From NCBI RefSeq assembly GCF_047675955.1, contig NC_132926.1, positions 19,264,826-19,328,825 on the forward strand: a DNA stretch of 64,000 bases, in the 5' to 3' direction. This DNA comes from Chlorocebus sabaeus. Taxonomy: Eukaryota > Chordata > Mammalia > Primates > Cercopithecidae. Shown piece after piece: positions 10,920 to 23,408 of the stretch (position 1 is the stretch's first letter; each line of letters starts with the position of its first letter). The translations under genes were made by a program, and so were the position numbers. The notes below the pieces were generated by a model. That model did no database searches. It saw only the letters and a list, made by a program, of their open reading frames with translations, and was not told where the DNA came from.

Positions 10920-11889
10920 ACTATTAACAGAGTAAACAGACAACCTACAGAATGGGAGAGAATATTCACAAACTGTACATCCAAAAAAGGTCTAATATAC
11001 AGAATCTATAAGGAACTTAAACAAATCAACAAGCAAACAGCAAATATCTGATTAAAAACTATGCAAAGTACAAGAACAGACACTTCTCAAAAGAAGACAT
11101 AAAAGCAACCAACAAAAATAGGAAAAAAATGCTCCTCATCACTAGTGATCGGAGAAATGCAAATCAAAACCACAACGAGATACCGTATCAAATCAGTCAG
11201 AATGGCTACTGTTAAACGTAGAAAAATAACAGATACTGGCAAGGCTGCAGAGAGAAGGGAATGCTTATACACTGTTGGTGGGAACGTAGATTGGTTTAGC
11301 TACTGGGAAAAGCAGTTTGGAGATTTCTCAAAGAACTTTGAACACCATTCAAACCAGTAATGCCATTTCTGGGTATATGTCCAAAAGAAAACAAATCTTT
11401 CTTCGAAAAGGACACATACACCTGCATGTTCATTGCAGCACTATTCACAATAGCAAAGACATGAAATCAACCTAGGTGCCTGTCAATGGTGGATTGGGTA
11501 AAGAAAATGTGTTACATATATACCATGGAATATCACACGGCCATAAAAAAGAATGTAATCACATCTTTTTGCAGCAACATGGACGTAGCTGAAGGCCATT
11601 ATCCTAAGCTAATTAACACAGGAAGAGAAAACAAATACCACAGGTTCTCACTTGTAAATGAGAACTAAACACTGAGTATTCAGAAACATAAAGATGGTAA
11701 CAAAATAGAAACTGGGACTATTGTGGGTGAGGGGCTGGATTGAAACTAACTTTGGGTACTATGCTCTGTACCTGGGTGACAGAATCATTCATAACCTAAA
11801 CCTTAGCATTATGCAGTGTACCCAGGTAACAAACCTGCACATGTACCCTTTGTATCCAAAATAAAAGTTGAAAAATACACCAAAAAAGC

Positions 11890-12460
11890 ACAAACAGAAA
11901 TTTGTTCCAAGTGAGGTTAATCCAGCTCAGTAAATTATCCTCAGTTTCAGGCATTCAGTGGAGGTCTTGGAACATACCCCCTGAATATAAGAAGGGACGA
12001 CTCTTATCTTGGATTAGAGACTGATGTTAGTAACTTTCTTCAGATAAGAAGGCCACTGACCATGGACTGGTCCTGGCTGGTTTACAGAGATTGTGCACCT
12101 GTGTGCCTTCATGTCCTGAAAAGATCTTTTGATTTTTAGTGTCCAATTGTAATACATTTAAATGTTAAGTCTGTACCCTAAAGTGAACATAGGTTGTATG
12201 TTATATGCATGTGTGTTCCATATGCCTGTGTCAGGACTACCTTTGTATTCATAGCTCCTCCTGACAGTTGAATATGTGTGTTTAGCCAATTTCTTTAGCG
12301 TAGAGATCCCACTCCAACTCCTCCTTCGAAGTGCCTGTTTTTGTTCTTGGCCTGAGGCACGCTTCCCATCCTGTGGGATGGCCACCTTGCAGACTGTAAC
12401 TCTTTAAAAGAAATACAGTCTCCTCTTTCCTTTTATAAATTCATATCTTGTGATTTTTTT
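11890..12460 (+). repeat. LTR-like segment, family not identified
   Basis: Directly follows the L1 tail. The right part (about 12220-12460) has the look of an LTR 3' portion: a gcacgcttcccatcc segment, then ctgtaactctttaaaagaaa and a degenerate polyadenylation signal before a T-rich end. Orientation is inferred from that order. No internal retroviral genes adjoin it. It could instead be another ancient repeat. Confidence 0.35.
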
Positions 12461-12984
12461 AAGTCAATAGTGTAGAACACACACTTTGCCTGCAGAGTGG
12501 ATAAGCTAGCCATCTGCCTGCTCTGTGCAGGCAAAGTGGCCTTCTTTGGCTTCCCAGACTTTCAGGTAAAGAGATGCAGATATTGCCAGTTGGTGTAATA
12601 TTTGTGCAGGAGCAAACTGAAGTCACAGCACCCAAGGGATATGGGCAGGGAACCAACGGCATCTGCTAGAGGCTGATTGTTTGCAATTTTATGTTCATCA
12701 TTTCCACTTATAAAACATGTAAAACACCTAATGCGTATTTCTTGGCCCAGTTTTGGTGCTCAGAAATTTTCTTCCTTCTTACAGTTTTAGATGGTTAAAT
12801 CAAATTTTCATATTACAAAATAACTTCTGACATGATTAATCTTTATACCTGAAGACTTAGGTTATTATGAATGAAAAGATAACTTCAAAACTAGTCTTAT
12901 CAAGTAATGCTTTAGGGTGCTGTGTATTCAATCAAAACCGTTTTAATAAGTTATCTTATAGCTCTGCTATTTGTGATTGGACTT
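12461..12984. other. Non-coding unique sequence
   Basis: No gene or recognised repeat. A short inverted match (actttgcctgcagag near 12482 and ctctgtgcaggcaaagt near 12520) could form a small hairpin but has no terminator or RNA-gene context. Confidence 0.5.
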
Positions 12985-12997
12985 TCTTCATATGTTT

Positions 12998-13322
12998 GTT
13001 TATTTGTTTATTTATTTATTTAATCATATTTTGAGACAGAGTCTCACTCTGTCACCCAGGCTAGAGTGTAGTGGCATTATCTTGGCTCACTGCAACCTCC
13101 GTTTCTCAGGTTCAAGCAATTCTCTTGCCTCAGCCTCCCAAGCTGCTGGGATTACAGGCACCACAACCTTGCCTGGGTAAGTTTTTTTTTTTTTTTTTTT
13201 TTTTTTTAAGTGGGGTTTCACCATGTTGGCCAGGCTGGTTTCGAACTCCTGACCTCAAGTGATCCGCCTGCCTTGGCCTCCCAAAGTGCAAGGATAACAG
13301 GCATAAGCCACCGCGCCCGGCC
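12998..13322 (-). mobile_element. Alu (AluS-like), antisense
   Basis: Full-length Alu in antisense with a degenerate TTTA-rich tail on the left and the head ending ccgcgcccggcc at 13322. TSDs are tcttcatatgttt (12985-12997) and tcttcgtatgttt (13323-13335), one mismatch. The A-rich middle linker is replaced by a long T-run at about 13182-13207. Confidence 0.95.
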
Positions 13323-13335
13323 TCTTCGTATGTTT

Positions 13336-14734
13336 TTAATGCTTAGAGTAGACATATGTTAACCAGCCTATAAAACTATAGAATATTAAAGCTAAAAATA
13401 ACCGTGCAGATTACATAGGCCCTTTACCACCCCACAGCTGTTTATCAGATGTGGAAACTGAAGTTCAATGAGAACCACTTGCTCAAAGTTATGTGAATAG
13501 TTTTTCTTTCCATAACCCTGCATAAAATAGTGAGAACTCTGGATTCAGGGTAAATGTCTTGTTTTTTGGGGACTGAGATGATAAACTTCTAGAACTTATA
13601 TGAAGGTCTGTTGTCTCTGTTGTTGGCGCTGCCTTGGAAGTTAAGCCATTTGTTCTTGTATGTTTTTGCTTACTTGTTTTTTCTTCTTGGGGCAGAAGTA
13701 TCATAATAGTAAAGTTTCATTATCTGATGCTCATCACATATTGTTTGGATGGTTTACTTATTTATATGTATCTTTAAACATAGGCTTGAACTTGACCGTC
13801 TGTGTCTTTCCTGAACCCAGTCTGCTGGGCCCACTTCATACCCACCATTCTGTTTTGATGCTTGAGTTCCTGTCAATTTACTTCCAGAAAGCTTCCTGGA
13901 CTGACTAATATTATAAAGACATATTAACACTGAGTGGAGTAAAATGTATAATCAAGTAGAAATACTTAAAATTCTTCCCATGCCTTATTCTTGATTCCTA
14001 CTAGATACTTAAAATTTACAATAAGGAAACTGAATGCCTAGACATTCAAACATTGACTTTCTTTTGATTTTACTAATTATTCTATGTTTCTCAACATCAA
14101 GGCTACATTGCCTGCAGAAATCTTGGAAATTATTAAGGGTGTATCAGAATTACTAATTTAAAGAAATTTTCTTAGATGGTAGTACATTTTTTACTGTCAA
14201 GACAAAATTCTTTTTTAATAGAGATGACGGTAAACTAAAAGGTTTTCTCAAACAAATGCAGTAATCTAAAAACCAAGGGATGACACAAAAGAATTTGAAC
14301 TTCATAAAAATTAAGAAATTCACTCCCAGTTTATTCTTGAATCAAAGAGAAAATTAACATGAACACTGAAAACTCTAGAAAACATGCGCAAGCCTATTAT
14401 TTATAGTACAAGCTATAAATAGTGTCCTAATGCCCACATTTAGGAAAGAAGGCAAACATAAAAAAACCTAGAGAAAGCAAAATAACCAAGGAAAACAGAA
14501 TATTAAGAAAAAGATGTATCTCAATTTTATACAATTTATAAAAAGGAAAGAGGAAAATAACAAAAGTCTCTTTAGAAAATCAATATGAATCTAGTTCTTT
14601 GGAAATGCCAATAAAACCAATAAGGCCCTTAAAGTATATTAAGAAAAGTGATAGAGTGTAAAAACATTGACAATTACCAAATAGTAGCACACATATATGT
14701 TTGTTGAATGCGGAATTTGTAGAAGGGAAACTAG
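13336..14734. other. Non-coding unique sequence
   Basis: A+T-rich, no supportable gene. Open frames up to 82 codons lack any recognisable domain. Confidence 0.55.
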
Positions 14735-14912
14735 GTACTAGCCATTGTCCTAAGCACTTTATTTAATCTTTACAATAACCCTTTAAGGTGAGCAGCAGTT
14801 TCATCTCCATTTTACATGTGAAGAAGAATGACAGAGACTAACTAATATGTGGAAGATTACACAGCTGGGAATTAAACCCAGGCATTTTAACTCTTCATTT
14901 CTAACCATCAGC
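14735..14912 (-). repeat. MIR SINE, antisense
   Basis: The plus strand follows the reverse complement of MIR: ttacaataaccctttaaggt, then a ccattttacatgtgaagaa core, acacagctgggaatta and aacccaggcattttaactc. Diverged as expected for this ancient tRNA-derived SINE. Confidence 0.8.
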
Positions 14913-16698
14913 TGGAGATCATAGTTCATATTCTCTTTGATGTAGTTCTAATAGGAAACCACGGTGTGGGTTCTGTAAATCTCCATTCTAAGAATTCTAG
15001 TGTGGGGTTTCAGGTACTTTGTGGTTAAAGAAATTTTCGAGGAAAACACCTACTGATGGCATCATACTTTTGAAAGGTTGTCGTTGCAAATACAGAGAAG
15101 TATCTATGGATCATTATCTACTGCAAATGTGGGAAATCTAGTGTCTGATGGTGGAAGGGGACTGGTGAACTGGAACTCTTTCAGCCATGCTTTCTGTGAT
15201 ATGCTGGATTAACAGGGGGACCTCTGCAGAAGGGTATACATCTTCTCTCCTGTAAGGTCTGGCTATGGCTCTCAAGGGACATTAGTAACTGGTGGGAATT
15301 TCAGTAACATGAATTCTTTAATATTGAACTTTGTTCCCCATCAACTGCAAAATTTTTTTCTGGGCTAAGGAATAGACTAGAATTTACTGAACAAAAAAAT
15401 CTTGCAGCTATGGTTGAGAGTTTATATTGGATAGACTTTTTCCCTAAAACTACATTTTTTTAAAAAACTACATTTTTTCACACTTAGTATAGTCATTACC
15501 TTGAACATGCACAATTTCCAAATCTATTCAACTGTCTGCTTTTATTCTCAACAGTGCAAACCATGAATATGATATCTGAATCTAATTTAGCAATTTGAAT
15601 TTCCATTAACACCACAGATGAAACTGGTAAACTCTCAGCATAACATAAGTCCTTGCAGAGGAAGGTATTGTGATTTAAATTATGCAAGCGCAAACTCCTA
15701 ATATTTAAACAAAAAATATTCTTCCTAAGCTGAGCATCTCAGGGTACTCTTTCATAAAAGAAAGAGTACTATGGAAATAAAGTCAAATAATTTTGGAAGG
15801 TACATTACTATCTGCTCCTTGGCTGAACGTTAGTGATCACCGGGCCTCAATGAAGGGAAAGATGCAAAGAAACAGTGTGGAGGCTGGTACAACATTTAAA
15901 GCAAAATAGGAAAATACATTAATTAGTTACCAAAAGGGTAGGAAATAGCACGTGTGTTCAGTTAAACATTTAATTAAGTAGTTAATCAAGTTAGTAAAAA
16001 TACATTTAGGAACTCTTTTAGGAAAAGACCCTTACTGTACTGTAAGCTAGGACTTAGGTCAAATCTTTGTCTTTATTTTCCTTACATGCTTGAAGTGCTT
16101 GGCAAGAACTGGAACAGTAGGTTCTCAAATATTTGCTTGAAGGAAAAGATTATTTATATATACTAGCAGAATATATTAATGCAGAGCAAACATTTTAGAG
16201 CTAAGGCAGAAAGAGTTTTCTTTGTTGGTATCTGATGAGAACTAAAACATGTCATAAAATTAGTAGGATTTTTCTTAGGACTCTGAGCAGCTCTGTGGAG
16301 AGGTGCAGACGTAATCCTCGTTTAGAAATTATTTGCAACAATAATGAAGCCAATGAACTTGGAAGATGAAAAGAGATTCACTTCTAAAGAATTACAGTGG
16401 ACTTTGTCAATTTATTAAATTACATAAATCCAATCTATTTAAGTCTAGTGGCAAAAGCTTCTTTTTATGTGATTGTCTTTGAAAATCCTCATTTAGACCA
16501 CCTTGACATATTAGGTTATGGAAGTATTTCTTTCAGGCTTAGGGAAATTTTAAACCTGAATTTCTTTTAGTGGAATATAGATTTTTATTAAGGGCAAGTA
16601 AATGTTCCTGTTAATTTTCCAGTAAAATGCAAAGATCAAATCACCTGGGCTCTAGTAATTAGAGATTCACCTCAGTTGTAACCCTAAAGTTGTCTCAT
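14913..16698. other. Non-coding unique sequence
   Basis: No gene or confidently named repeat. A+T-rich throughout with stops in all frames. Confidence 0.55.
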
Positions 16699-16713
16699 GA
16701 AAAAAGAATGAGC

Positions 16714-17031
16714 GGCCGGGCGCGGTGACTCACGCCTATAATCCCAGTACCTTAGGAGGCCGGGACAGGTGGATCATGAGGTTAGGAGATAGAGACCATC
16801 CTGGCCAACATGGTGAAACCTTGTCTTTACTGAAAATACAAAAATTAGCCAGGTGTGCTGGCGTGTGCTTAAGAGTCCCAGCCGCTCAGGAGGCTGAGGC
16901 AGGAGAATTGCTTGAACCTGGGAAGGGGAGGCTGCGTGAGCCGAGATTGCACCACTGCACTCCAGCCTGGGCAACAGAGTGAGACTCTGTCTTACAAAAA
17001 CAGAAAAAGAAAAAAAAAAAAAAAAAAAAAA
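16714..17031 (+). mobile_element. Alu, sense
   Basis: Starts ggccgggcgcggtgactc and ends in a poly-A with interspersed G and C to 17031. The flanks share an (A)n-atgag motif (about 16700-16712 and 17023-17035), a probable TSD blurred by the poly-A. Diverged in several CpG and non-CpG positions, AluS to AluY grade. Confidence 0.93.
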
Positions 17032-18340
17032 TGAGAAAGGGGGACGGGGAACAAAACTTTTACAATCTTTAATGTCACTTTGCAGATGATTATTAATTCA
17101 AACTATTTTTAGCTCAGCTCTTCATAATCAGAGCTCATCAAACTATTGACTACATTCAAGAGGTAAGCAATTAAAAGGAAGAAGTCAACATCGTGAGTTA
17201 AATTTACCTAATCTCAGTGATTATTCTGGCCCATGTTATTAGCTTGTGTGACTTCCTGGAATGAAACTTTTGGATTCAACAATCAGATAATTATTGACTT
17301 GATGGACATTTTAAAATAAATGTATTTTCTAACAGACTTAAAATATAGATAGGATCAATATCAACTGATAGTATTGAAAGATTTTGTCCTTGAAAGAAAA
17401 TTCTTAGGTAAAAAAATGACAATTCAATAACTTAATTTGACCTTTAAAAATTGTATTTCAATAAATGGTTAAGGTTTTAAACAAGAAGTCTTTGTTTTTA
17501 TACTATTTGAAATTTAAAAGTAAAACATGATGAGAAGAAGGATTAAGTACCAATACACAAAATTTCCACAATTAGTAAACTACCATAAAGTCATTTTAGA
17601 GATGTTGATATTTACATAGTTTGTTACAGTGACTGTAATCTATTCAGAAGGTCCAATGGATGGTTCTTTAACTGGGCAGGTGGTTTTGAGAGAATGATAC
17701 AGGGAAATTGTATTATTAGCTTCTTCATGCGAAATCCAAGAATCCTTACTCTGACCTATCTACCTGTTGAAATAGTTTTCTTAATGAAGAGTTGTTCCAG
17801 GACTGTCACTAGCTTGATCTTGAGGCCAATTAAGACTTGGGGAAATAAAGAACCTTTTATCTATTGATGTCCAATTAGCTTGGGGTCTACATGGAGTTAA
17901 AGTCTAGGCTCATTTACTCTTTTTTCTTTAATTTATTATCTAAATGTCATTTTTAAAATTAGGAAAGTAATACATACTCACTATTAATAGTGAAAAATGA
18001 AGCAATGATGCATGAAGAGAGAGTTTTTTTTTCTCCCATTCCACTCCTTTCCCACCCTAATCAATGTTATTGGCATCAAGCATAGCTATCATTCCACAAC
18101 TTTCTGCTTTTTCATGCAACTTTATGCAAATTTTATCAAAAGATGTACATGCTTTGTTGATGGTGTTTTCATAAAAATGAATTACATTAAATATATTACT
18201 TGGAAATTTAATTTCTCATTTAACAGTGCAAATAGACCTCTCAAGACAATTGATATATTGTTTCTGTATCAGAAACACCTGGATGACTTGATAAAACACA
18301 GATGACTACGCCCTACCCTCTGATATTTTGATTCAGAAGG
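17032..18340. other. Non-coding unique sequence
   Basis: A+T-rich sequence with no gene seen. The 97-codon open frame at 18012-18305 has no domain, no codon bias and no splice context, and I treat it as chance. Confidence 0.55.
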
Positions 18341-18350
18341 CCTGGTGTAG

Positions 18351-18650
18351 ACCGGGCACAGTGGCTTACGCCTGTAGCCCCAGCAGTTTGGGAGGCCAAG
18401 GCGGGCGGATCACGAGGTCAGGAGATCGAGACCATCCTGGCTAACACGGTGAAAACCTGTCTCTCCTAAAAATACAAAAAATTAGCTGGGTGTGGTGGCA
18501 GGCGCCTGTAGTCCCAGCTACTTGGGAGGCTGAGGCAGGAGAATGGTGTGAACCTGGGAGGTGGAGCTTGCAGTGAGCCAAGATTGTGCCACTGTATAAT
18601 CCAGCCTGGGCGACAGATCAAGACTGTCTCAAAAAAAAAAAAAAAAAAAA
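18351..18650 (+). mobile_element. AluY-like, sense
   Basis: Full-length Alu with AluY-type features (ggatcacgaggtcaggag, gcttgcagtgagcc). TSD cctggtgtag is perfect at 18341-18350 and 18655-18664. The poly-A is 20 bases and nearly pure, so the insertion is fairly young. Confidence 0.95.
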
Positions 18651-18664
18651 CCGTCCTGGTGTAG

Positions 18665-19256
18665 AGCCAGAGAATAAGCATTTCTAACAAGTTTATAGGT
18701 GATGCTGTGGCTGCCTGTCCAAGGGCCATGCCTTGGAAATCACTGGTCTAACCTAGTTTTCTTTTTGATGGCTATCAATTACTGCATGCAATAGATGTGC
18801 TATGATTGTTCCAATCATTTCCTATTAGTAGCTCTTCATTTTTTTTCTTTGGTTTTGCCACTATTAAATGGTATTGCAACAAACATCTTTGCTCATATAA
18901 CACAAGGAATTTTTTTTTTTTTTTTGGTAGAATAGGTTTTCTAATGTGAGATTGGTAGGTCAAAGTTGGTAAACATTTACGATTTTAATATTCACTGCTT
19001 ATTAACCTTTAAAAGTGGTCATTGCAATTCACAAATTATTACACATCAGAAATTATATCTCTGTTCCTTCTTGGTGCTGCATTCTCACTGCATTAATACT
19101 TCTATATCAGATGAATAAAAAATGGCATCTTATTATTTTAAATTGCATTCCCATAAGCCATAGAGAGTTTAGGAGAATTCTTGTATTTTTATTAGCCTCT
19201 TCAACCTTTGCCTCTGTCCATTTTTCCCTTCTGCTTTTTTTCTTTATCACATTTAT
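18665..19256. other. Non-coding unique sequence
   Basis: No gene seen. A pure T-run lies at about 18910-18926. Confidence 0.5.
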
Positions 19257-19270
19257 GGAGATCATTTTAT

Positions 19271-19606
19271 TTGATCTTTTATTTTTAAGCTTTTATTTTA
19301 GGTTCAGGGGTACACACGCAGGTTTGTTGTAAACTCATGTCACAGGGGTTTGTTGTTGTACAGGTTATTTTGTGACTCAGGTACTAAGCCTAGTACCCAG
19401 CAGTTATTTTTTCTGCTCCTCTCCCTCCTCCCACTTCCCAACCCCTGGCAGGCTCCAGTGTCTGTTGTTTTCCAATATGTGTCTATGTGTTCTCATCATT
19501 TAGCTCCCACTTATAAGTAAACATGCAGTATTTGGTTTTCTGTTCCTGAGTTAGTTTGCTAAGGATAATGGCCTCCAGCTCCATCCATGTTCTGCAAAGG
19601 ACATGA
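19271..19606 (-). mobile_element. 5'-truncated LINE-1 3' fragment
   Basis: About 336 bases of L1 3' UTR and ORF2 end in antisense (aagcttttattttaggttcagg... to atggcctccagctccatcc). It is flanked by a perfect 14-bp TSD, ggagatcattttat, at 19257-19270 and 19607-19620, so both boundaries are exact. Confidence 0.95.
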
Positions 19607-19620
19607 GGAGATCATTTTAT

Positions 19621-22239
19621 ACAGGGAATACAAATCCTTTATTTGACATAAACATTGAAAATATTTTTCCGGCCTCTCTTTTCTCTTTTAATATTGCTCA
19701 TGTTATGTTTCCATAAAAGATTCTTTTATATAATGAAGTATGTCTATACTTTTCATTATAACCTTTAGGTTTTCTATCTTGCTTATGACGATCTAAGATT
19801 ATACACATATTCTTCCAAAGTTTCTTACAATATTTTAACTATTTTATATTTTGCATTTAAATCTTCACTTCATCTGGGATTAATTTTGAAGTATCATGTG
19901 AAATTGGAGTACAAGTAGCAGCCATCTCCCCACTTTAGGGAATGGGACATTCTTGCCCTCAGTGTGATTTCTTCCTGGACTTGGGGTAGGTAAGAACGTG
20001 TGGCAAGTGGTCAGGTGCAGCCTTTCTGGAAGAGGAGCCCAGGCACCTGCTTGCTGATTTCCCTCAGGGAATCAAGACATCTGAGTCATCATTGGTGACC
20101 CCAAACACAGTAAGCTCTCTGCCCTGAGGCTGACCTCTAAGCTTGCAACAGACACATAAAAGAATAATTTGTGGCCAATTCTTGGTCCCTAAGGACACCT
20201 CAGAAGTGTCCTATGTCCCACCATGCCTCATCTCCAAATGTGGTATCACTTAGGGTGTTTGGAGTGAATCACCCATCTGTGTTCAAGTTGCCCTCTTTTT
20301 CAGAATACAAACATTAGAAAACTAATAGCTGTTTACACACATTGGGTAAAAAATTAGTAAATAGAGATTAGCCAAAAAAAAGAAAAAAAGCAGGAAAAGT
20401 CACCCATATTTCAAACACCCAGAGACAGACACTCCTAGCCTCTTGGTGGATAGCTTTTCGATTTTATAAATAAATCAATAACAGATAAACAAATGAACAC
20501 ATGAAAAAAACACCAGTTTTGATGCTGTTTTAGATCTGTTCCCTATTTTTGAACCTTCTGTTTGCTTCCAATTTTTTGTTGTTATGTATGCAAAGAGATA
20601 AACATCATTCTAGTTATATATTTTTGGCAAAGATTTATTGTTATTTCTTTAGAATAAATTCCTAGAGGAGTGGTTGTCTGATCCAAGTGTATATTCATAT
20701 ATAAAAGGTTTCCATATTGCCCTCTAAAAAAATTCTAAAGCTTATACCCCCAAGCCATGTACAAGAATTCCCATCAGTGCATAACTCTGCGGAAGAATGA
20801 CCAAGTGCAAACCCATTTTCTCTTTGAAAATAATTTATTCCTTCTATAGTAGACATTTTATTTTTATTGACTGCTGGGGACTGATATTTTTTCTTCCTAT
20901 GGACAAAAGCCATTTTGATATTTCATGCTCAGGAGTATGTTTCACGTCGGGGTGAACGACCCCTCCCTTTTCCAGGACTGGGCATGTGGTTCCTGTGAAC
21001 ACATCAGCGTATACGATATTCTCATCCTCTAGGGCTAAGCAGGTCACCAAGCTGAGTTTTTCTATTAATTTTGGAATTTTACTAGAATGAGAGAAAAGAA
21101 GAGTCTCTCTCTCTCTAAGATTTTGAAAACAATGGAAACATTTAGAGCAGAAAATGAAAGCAGAAAAGGAATACTTGGGAGAGGAAGAGAGGGACAGAAA
21201 AGGCAAGATAGTTTAGCTGTGTCTGAAGCCCAACCTACTGCTGGAGTTCCAATCACTTCCATTGGTGGGTATACACCTTCCCTTTACTTTTTATGTTAAA
21301 GGCACACATTCAGATGTTTGTTTTTTAAATTTTATAATCATTATTCAGTCATCTGGAATGTACTGTTAAGCTTTCAAAGTAAAATAACTATTTGTTAGTC
21401 ATCACAGATATTTGGAACCAAATGAACACGTTTGCCATTTTCTTAGCATTCACCATTACAAAATGGTTACTACTGTACGACAAAAAGCTTCACACAAGAG
21501 TAGGTTGTTTGTCTCCTTGAGAAAGAAGGAGAACAGACATAAGAGAAGACTTTTATTTTTTATACCTTGCTCATCTTTGAGCCTTGGTGATTGTATTAGG
21601 AGTCTAATGGTGACAAGCGATTTGGGGTCCTTGATCACCTCATTAATCACATTAATGATGTCAGACACCAAAAGGAAGGTAGAGAAATCACTTGCTTTAT
21701 TGTTTTATGTCTTTTTATTAGGGACCCCCATCAAGGAGCTTTAAAGACATTGACAGGGAAAACAAATAGACAGTTGATATTAATTCCACTGAAAGTAATA
21801 ACGAAGCAACCAGATTTACAGCAAGGTAGCAGTAACCTGGTGGGACCTCAAATAGCAAGGTATTGGAATTCAAGTTACTTTTTGCTTAAATAAAATTAAT
21901 TCAATCCAGGAGTAGTGAGAGCGGGAATAAGTTGGGGAGGAAACAGATTGTGTTTAATTTTCAAAGTTTAAATTACTTTTCAGGGAAACAACAGGTTGGA
22001 GAACAAGATCATTGTTTGAAAAGATGAGCATTAACTCTGGAATTGATATTTCTTTGCACAACTCATTCCTACACTTGATGGGGTTCCACAACTTATTATT
22101 GCACTTAATATGAAAAGAGGATCACCTCTCGTTTGGAAATGACCCAAGATTACAGTCAGGGACAAGAGTAACTGCTACAGGTCAATGTTGAAGAGAAGTT
22201 GAAAACCACACTGCCGCACAGCCCATTTTTCTTTGCTTT
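19621..22239. other. Non-coding unique sequence
   Basis: No gene recognised. Overlapping open frames of 60-120 codons on both strands at 20844-21744 share the same bases and show no domain or conserved motif. The longest (minus strand, 20844-21206) begins with a serine- and phenylalanine-rich stretch of low information. A short CT-dinucleotide tract lies near 21102-21115. Confidence 0.5.
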
Positions 22240-22710
22240 CATTCTTTTTTAAGATGATTTCAACTTTTATTTTCAATTCATGGGGTACAAATGTAGATTT
22301 ACTACATGGTTATGATGCCGAAGTTTGGGGTATGATTGATCCTGTCACCCAGGTACTGAATATAGTACCCAACAATTAGTTTTCAGCCTCTCCCCCACTC
22401 CCTCTCTCTTCCCTCTAGTGTCTACTGTTGCCCTCTTTATGTCCATGAGTACTCAGTGGTAAGCTCCCTCCTATCAGTAAGAACATGCAGTATTCAGTTT
22501 TCTGTTCCTGTGTTTATATGCTTAGGATAATGGCCTCCAGCTGCATCCATGTTGCTGCAAGGATGTGATTTCATTCTTTTTATGGTTGCATGGTATTCCA
22601 CGGTGTATACACCCCACAGTTTCTTTATCCAACACACTGTTGATGAGCATCTAGGTTGATTCCATGTCTTTGCTATCGTGAATAGTGCTGTAATGAACAT
22701 ATGACAGAAC
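22240..22710 (-). mobile_element. LINE-1 3' fragment, antisense
   Basis: Antisense L1 3' UTR and ORF2 C-terminus. The minus strand encodes the usual YHATIKRMKSHPCSNMDAAGG segment in parts (for example CSNMDAAGGHYPK) around 22500-22600. No clear TSD by eye; older than the fragment at 19271. Confidence 0.9.
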
Positions 22711-23129
22711 ATCTTTATGATAGCCATCAAGAAATCTGAACTTCAGGTATGTGTGGTATCTGGCTGATGAGATATAGATTTAGTTAATTTGATTAAAGAA
22801 GGATGAGTGCAAGAGTGCTAAAACATACATCAGTATAACATTCAGTTAAATTCTGGGGGCCAGTTGTCAACAAGGTATGTGATCCCACTGAAAAATGTAA
22901 AAATATATGACATGTACTTTTGATTTTATTCACTCTACATAGACAGCAATCAAGGACACTGGAGGTGTTTTAACCTCTTGTTAATTACAATGATCAGATT
23001 GTGGCTTAATTGGGTTTTATATCTTATACCAAGAGAGTGTACATAATACGTGCCAACTACTGCACCAGGCTCAGAAAACCATGCCAGTATTGAACAAACA
23101 AAATTTTCCTTTAATTTTTCTTCCTTAGA
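22711..23129. other. Non-coding unique sequence
   Basis: Nothing recognisable. Confidence 0.45.
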
Positions 23130-23290
23130 AAGCCACTGTATACTTCATTCATTCATTCCTTAACAAATATTCTAGACAGTCTGGTAGAAAATAGGACCCT
23201 AATGATAAACAGGTTAATCACGTTTTCTATCCTTCTGAAATTTATATACTTGTAGGGACTAAAGCAGAGTAAGCAGGTAAATGAAATATT
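23130..23290 (-). repeat. L2 3'-end-like remnant, antisense
   Basis: Plus strand has tcattcattcattcctta followed by acaaatattctagaca and later ctatccttctgaaatttat, the order expected for the reverse complement of the L2 3' end. Strongly diverged. Confidence 0.5.
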
Positions 23291-23313
23291 TTCTGATGCA
23301 GATAAGAACCATG

Positions 23314-23408
23314 AGAAACACAAAAGAGCTGACTAAGGTATGAAGTTGTGTAAAGTATAAAAGAAACATAAAGAGTTGACTAAGGTATGAGGTTGTACAA
23401 AGTTAAGG
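23314..23408. repeat. 48-bp tandem duplication (two units)
   Basis: Units start at 23314 and 23362, each opening agaaaca and containing tgactaaggtatga. They differ by a few substitutions and about one indel. Confidence 0.85.

Larger units (their letters stand above)
7383..11668 (+). pseudogene. L1 ORF2 remnant with lost reverse-transcriptase active site
   Basis: Endonuclease, reverse transcriptase and C-terminal cysteine-rich regions can be followed in order, with the coding sequence resuming at 8944 after a nested insert. The RT box normally read as FADD is read here as FINS, near 9895-9912, so the catalytic aspartates are gone. The C-terminal segment MEYHTAIKKN...CSNMD is still recognisable at 11530-11585. 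Many stops and frameshifts occur, plus a TAGC microsatellite at 9174 and an A-rich expansion at 10869. Confidence 0.85.
6240..11885 (+). mobile_element. Old near-full-length LINE-1 (L1PB/L1MA grade), interrupted
   Basis: Sense L1 with ORF1 remnants from about 6240 to 7290, ORF2 remnants from about 7383 to 11668, and a 3' UTR ending in the usual cacatgtaccc...aataaaagttgaaaaa tail near 11885. ORF2 is split at 8276-8943 by a later antisense L1 fragment. Without that insert it is about 5 kb. Both ORFs are full of stops and frameshifts. The 5' end is uncertain: the internal promoter region is not recognised, so the element is probably truncated just upstream of ORF1. Confidence 0.9.

Noticed and set aside
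12482..12537. Small hairpin (tttgcctgcagag with ctctgtgcaggcaaa)
   Set aside because: Imperfect pairing around a loop; no microRNA-like stem length or conservation evidence available here.
14735..14912. tRNA-like gene in the MIR element
   Set aside because: MIR derives from a tRNA but this is a decayed internal/3' part without A and B boxes forming a cloverleaf.
20844..21744. Cluster of overlapping open frames on both strands
   Set aside because: They use the same bases in different frames, none shows a domain or clear codon bias, and no splice sites frame them convincingly.
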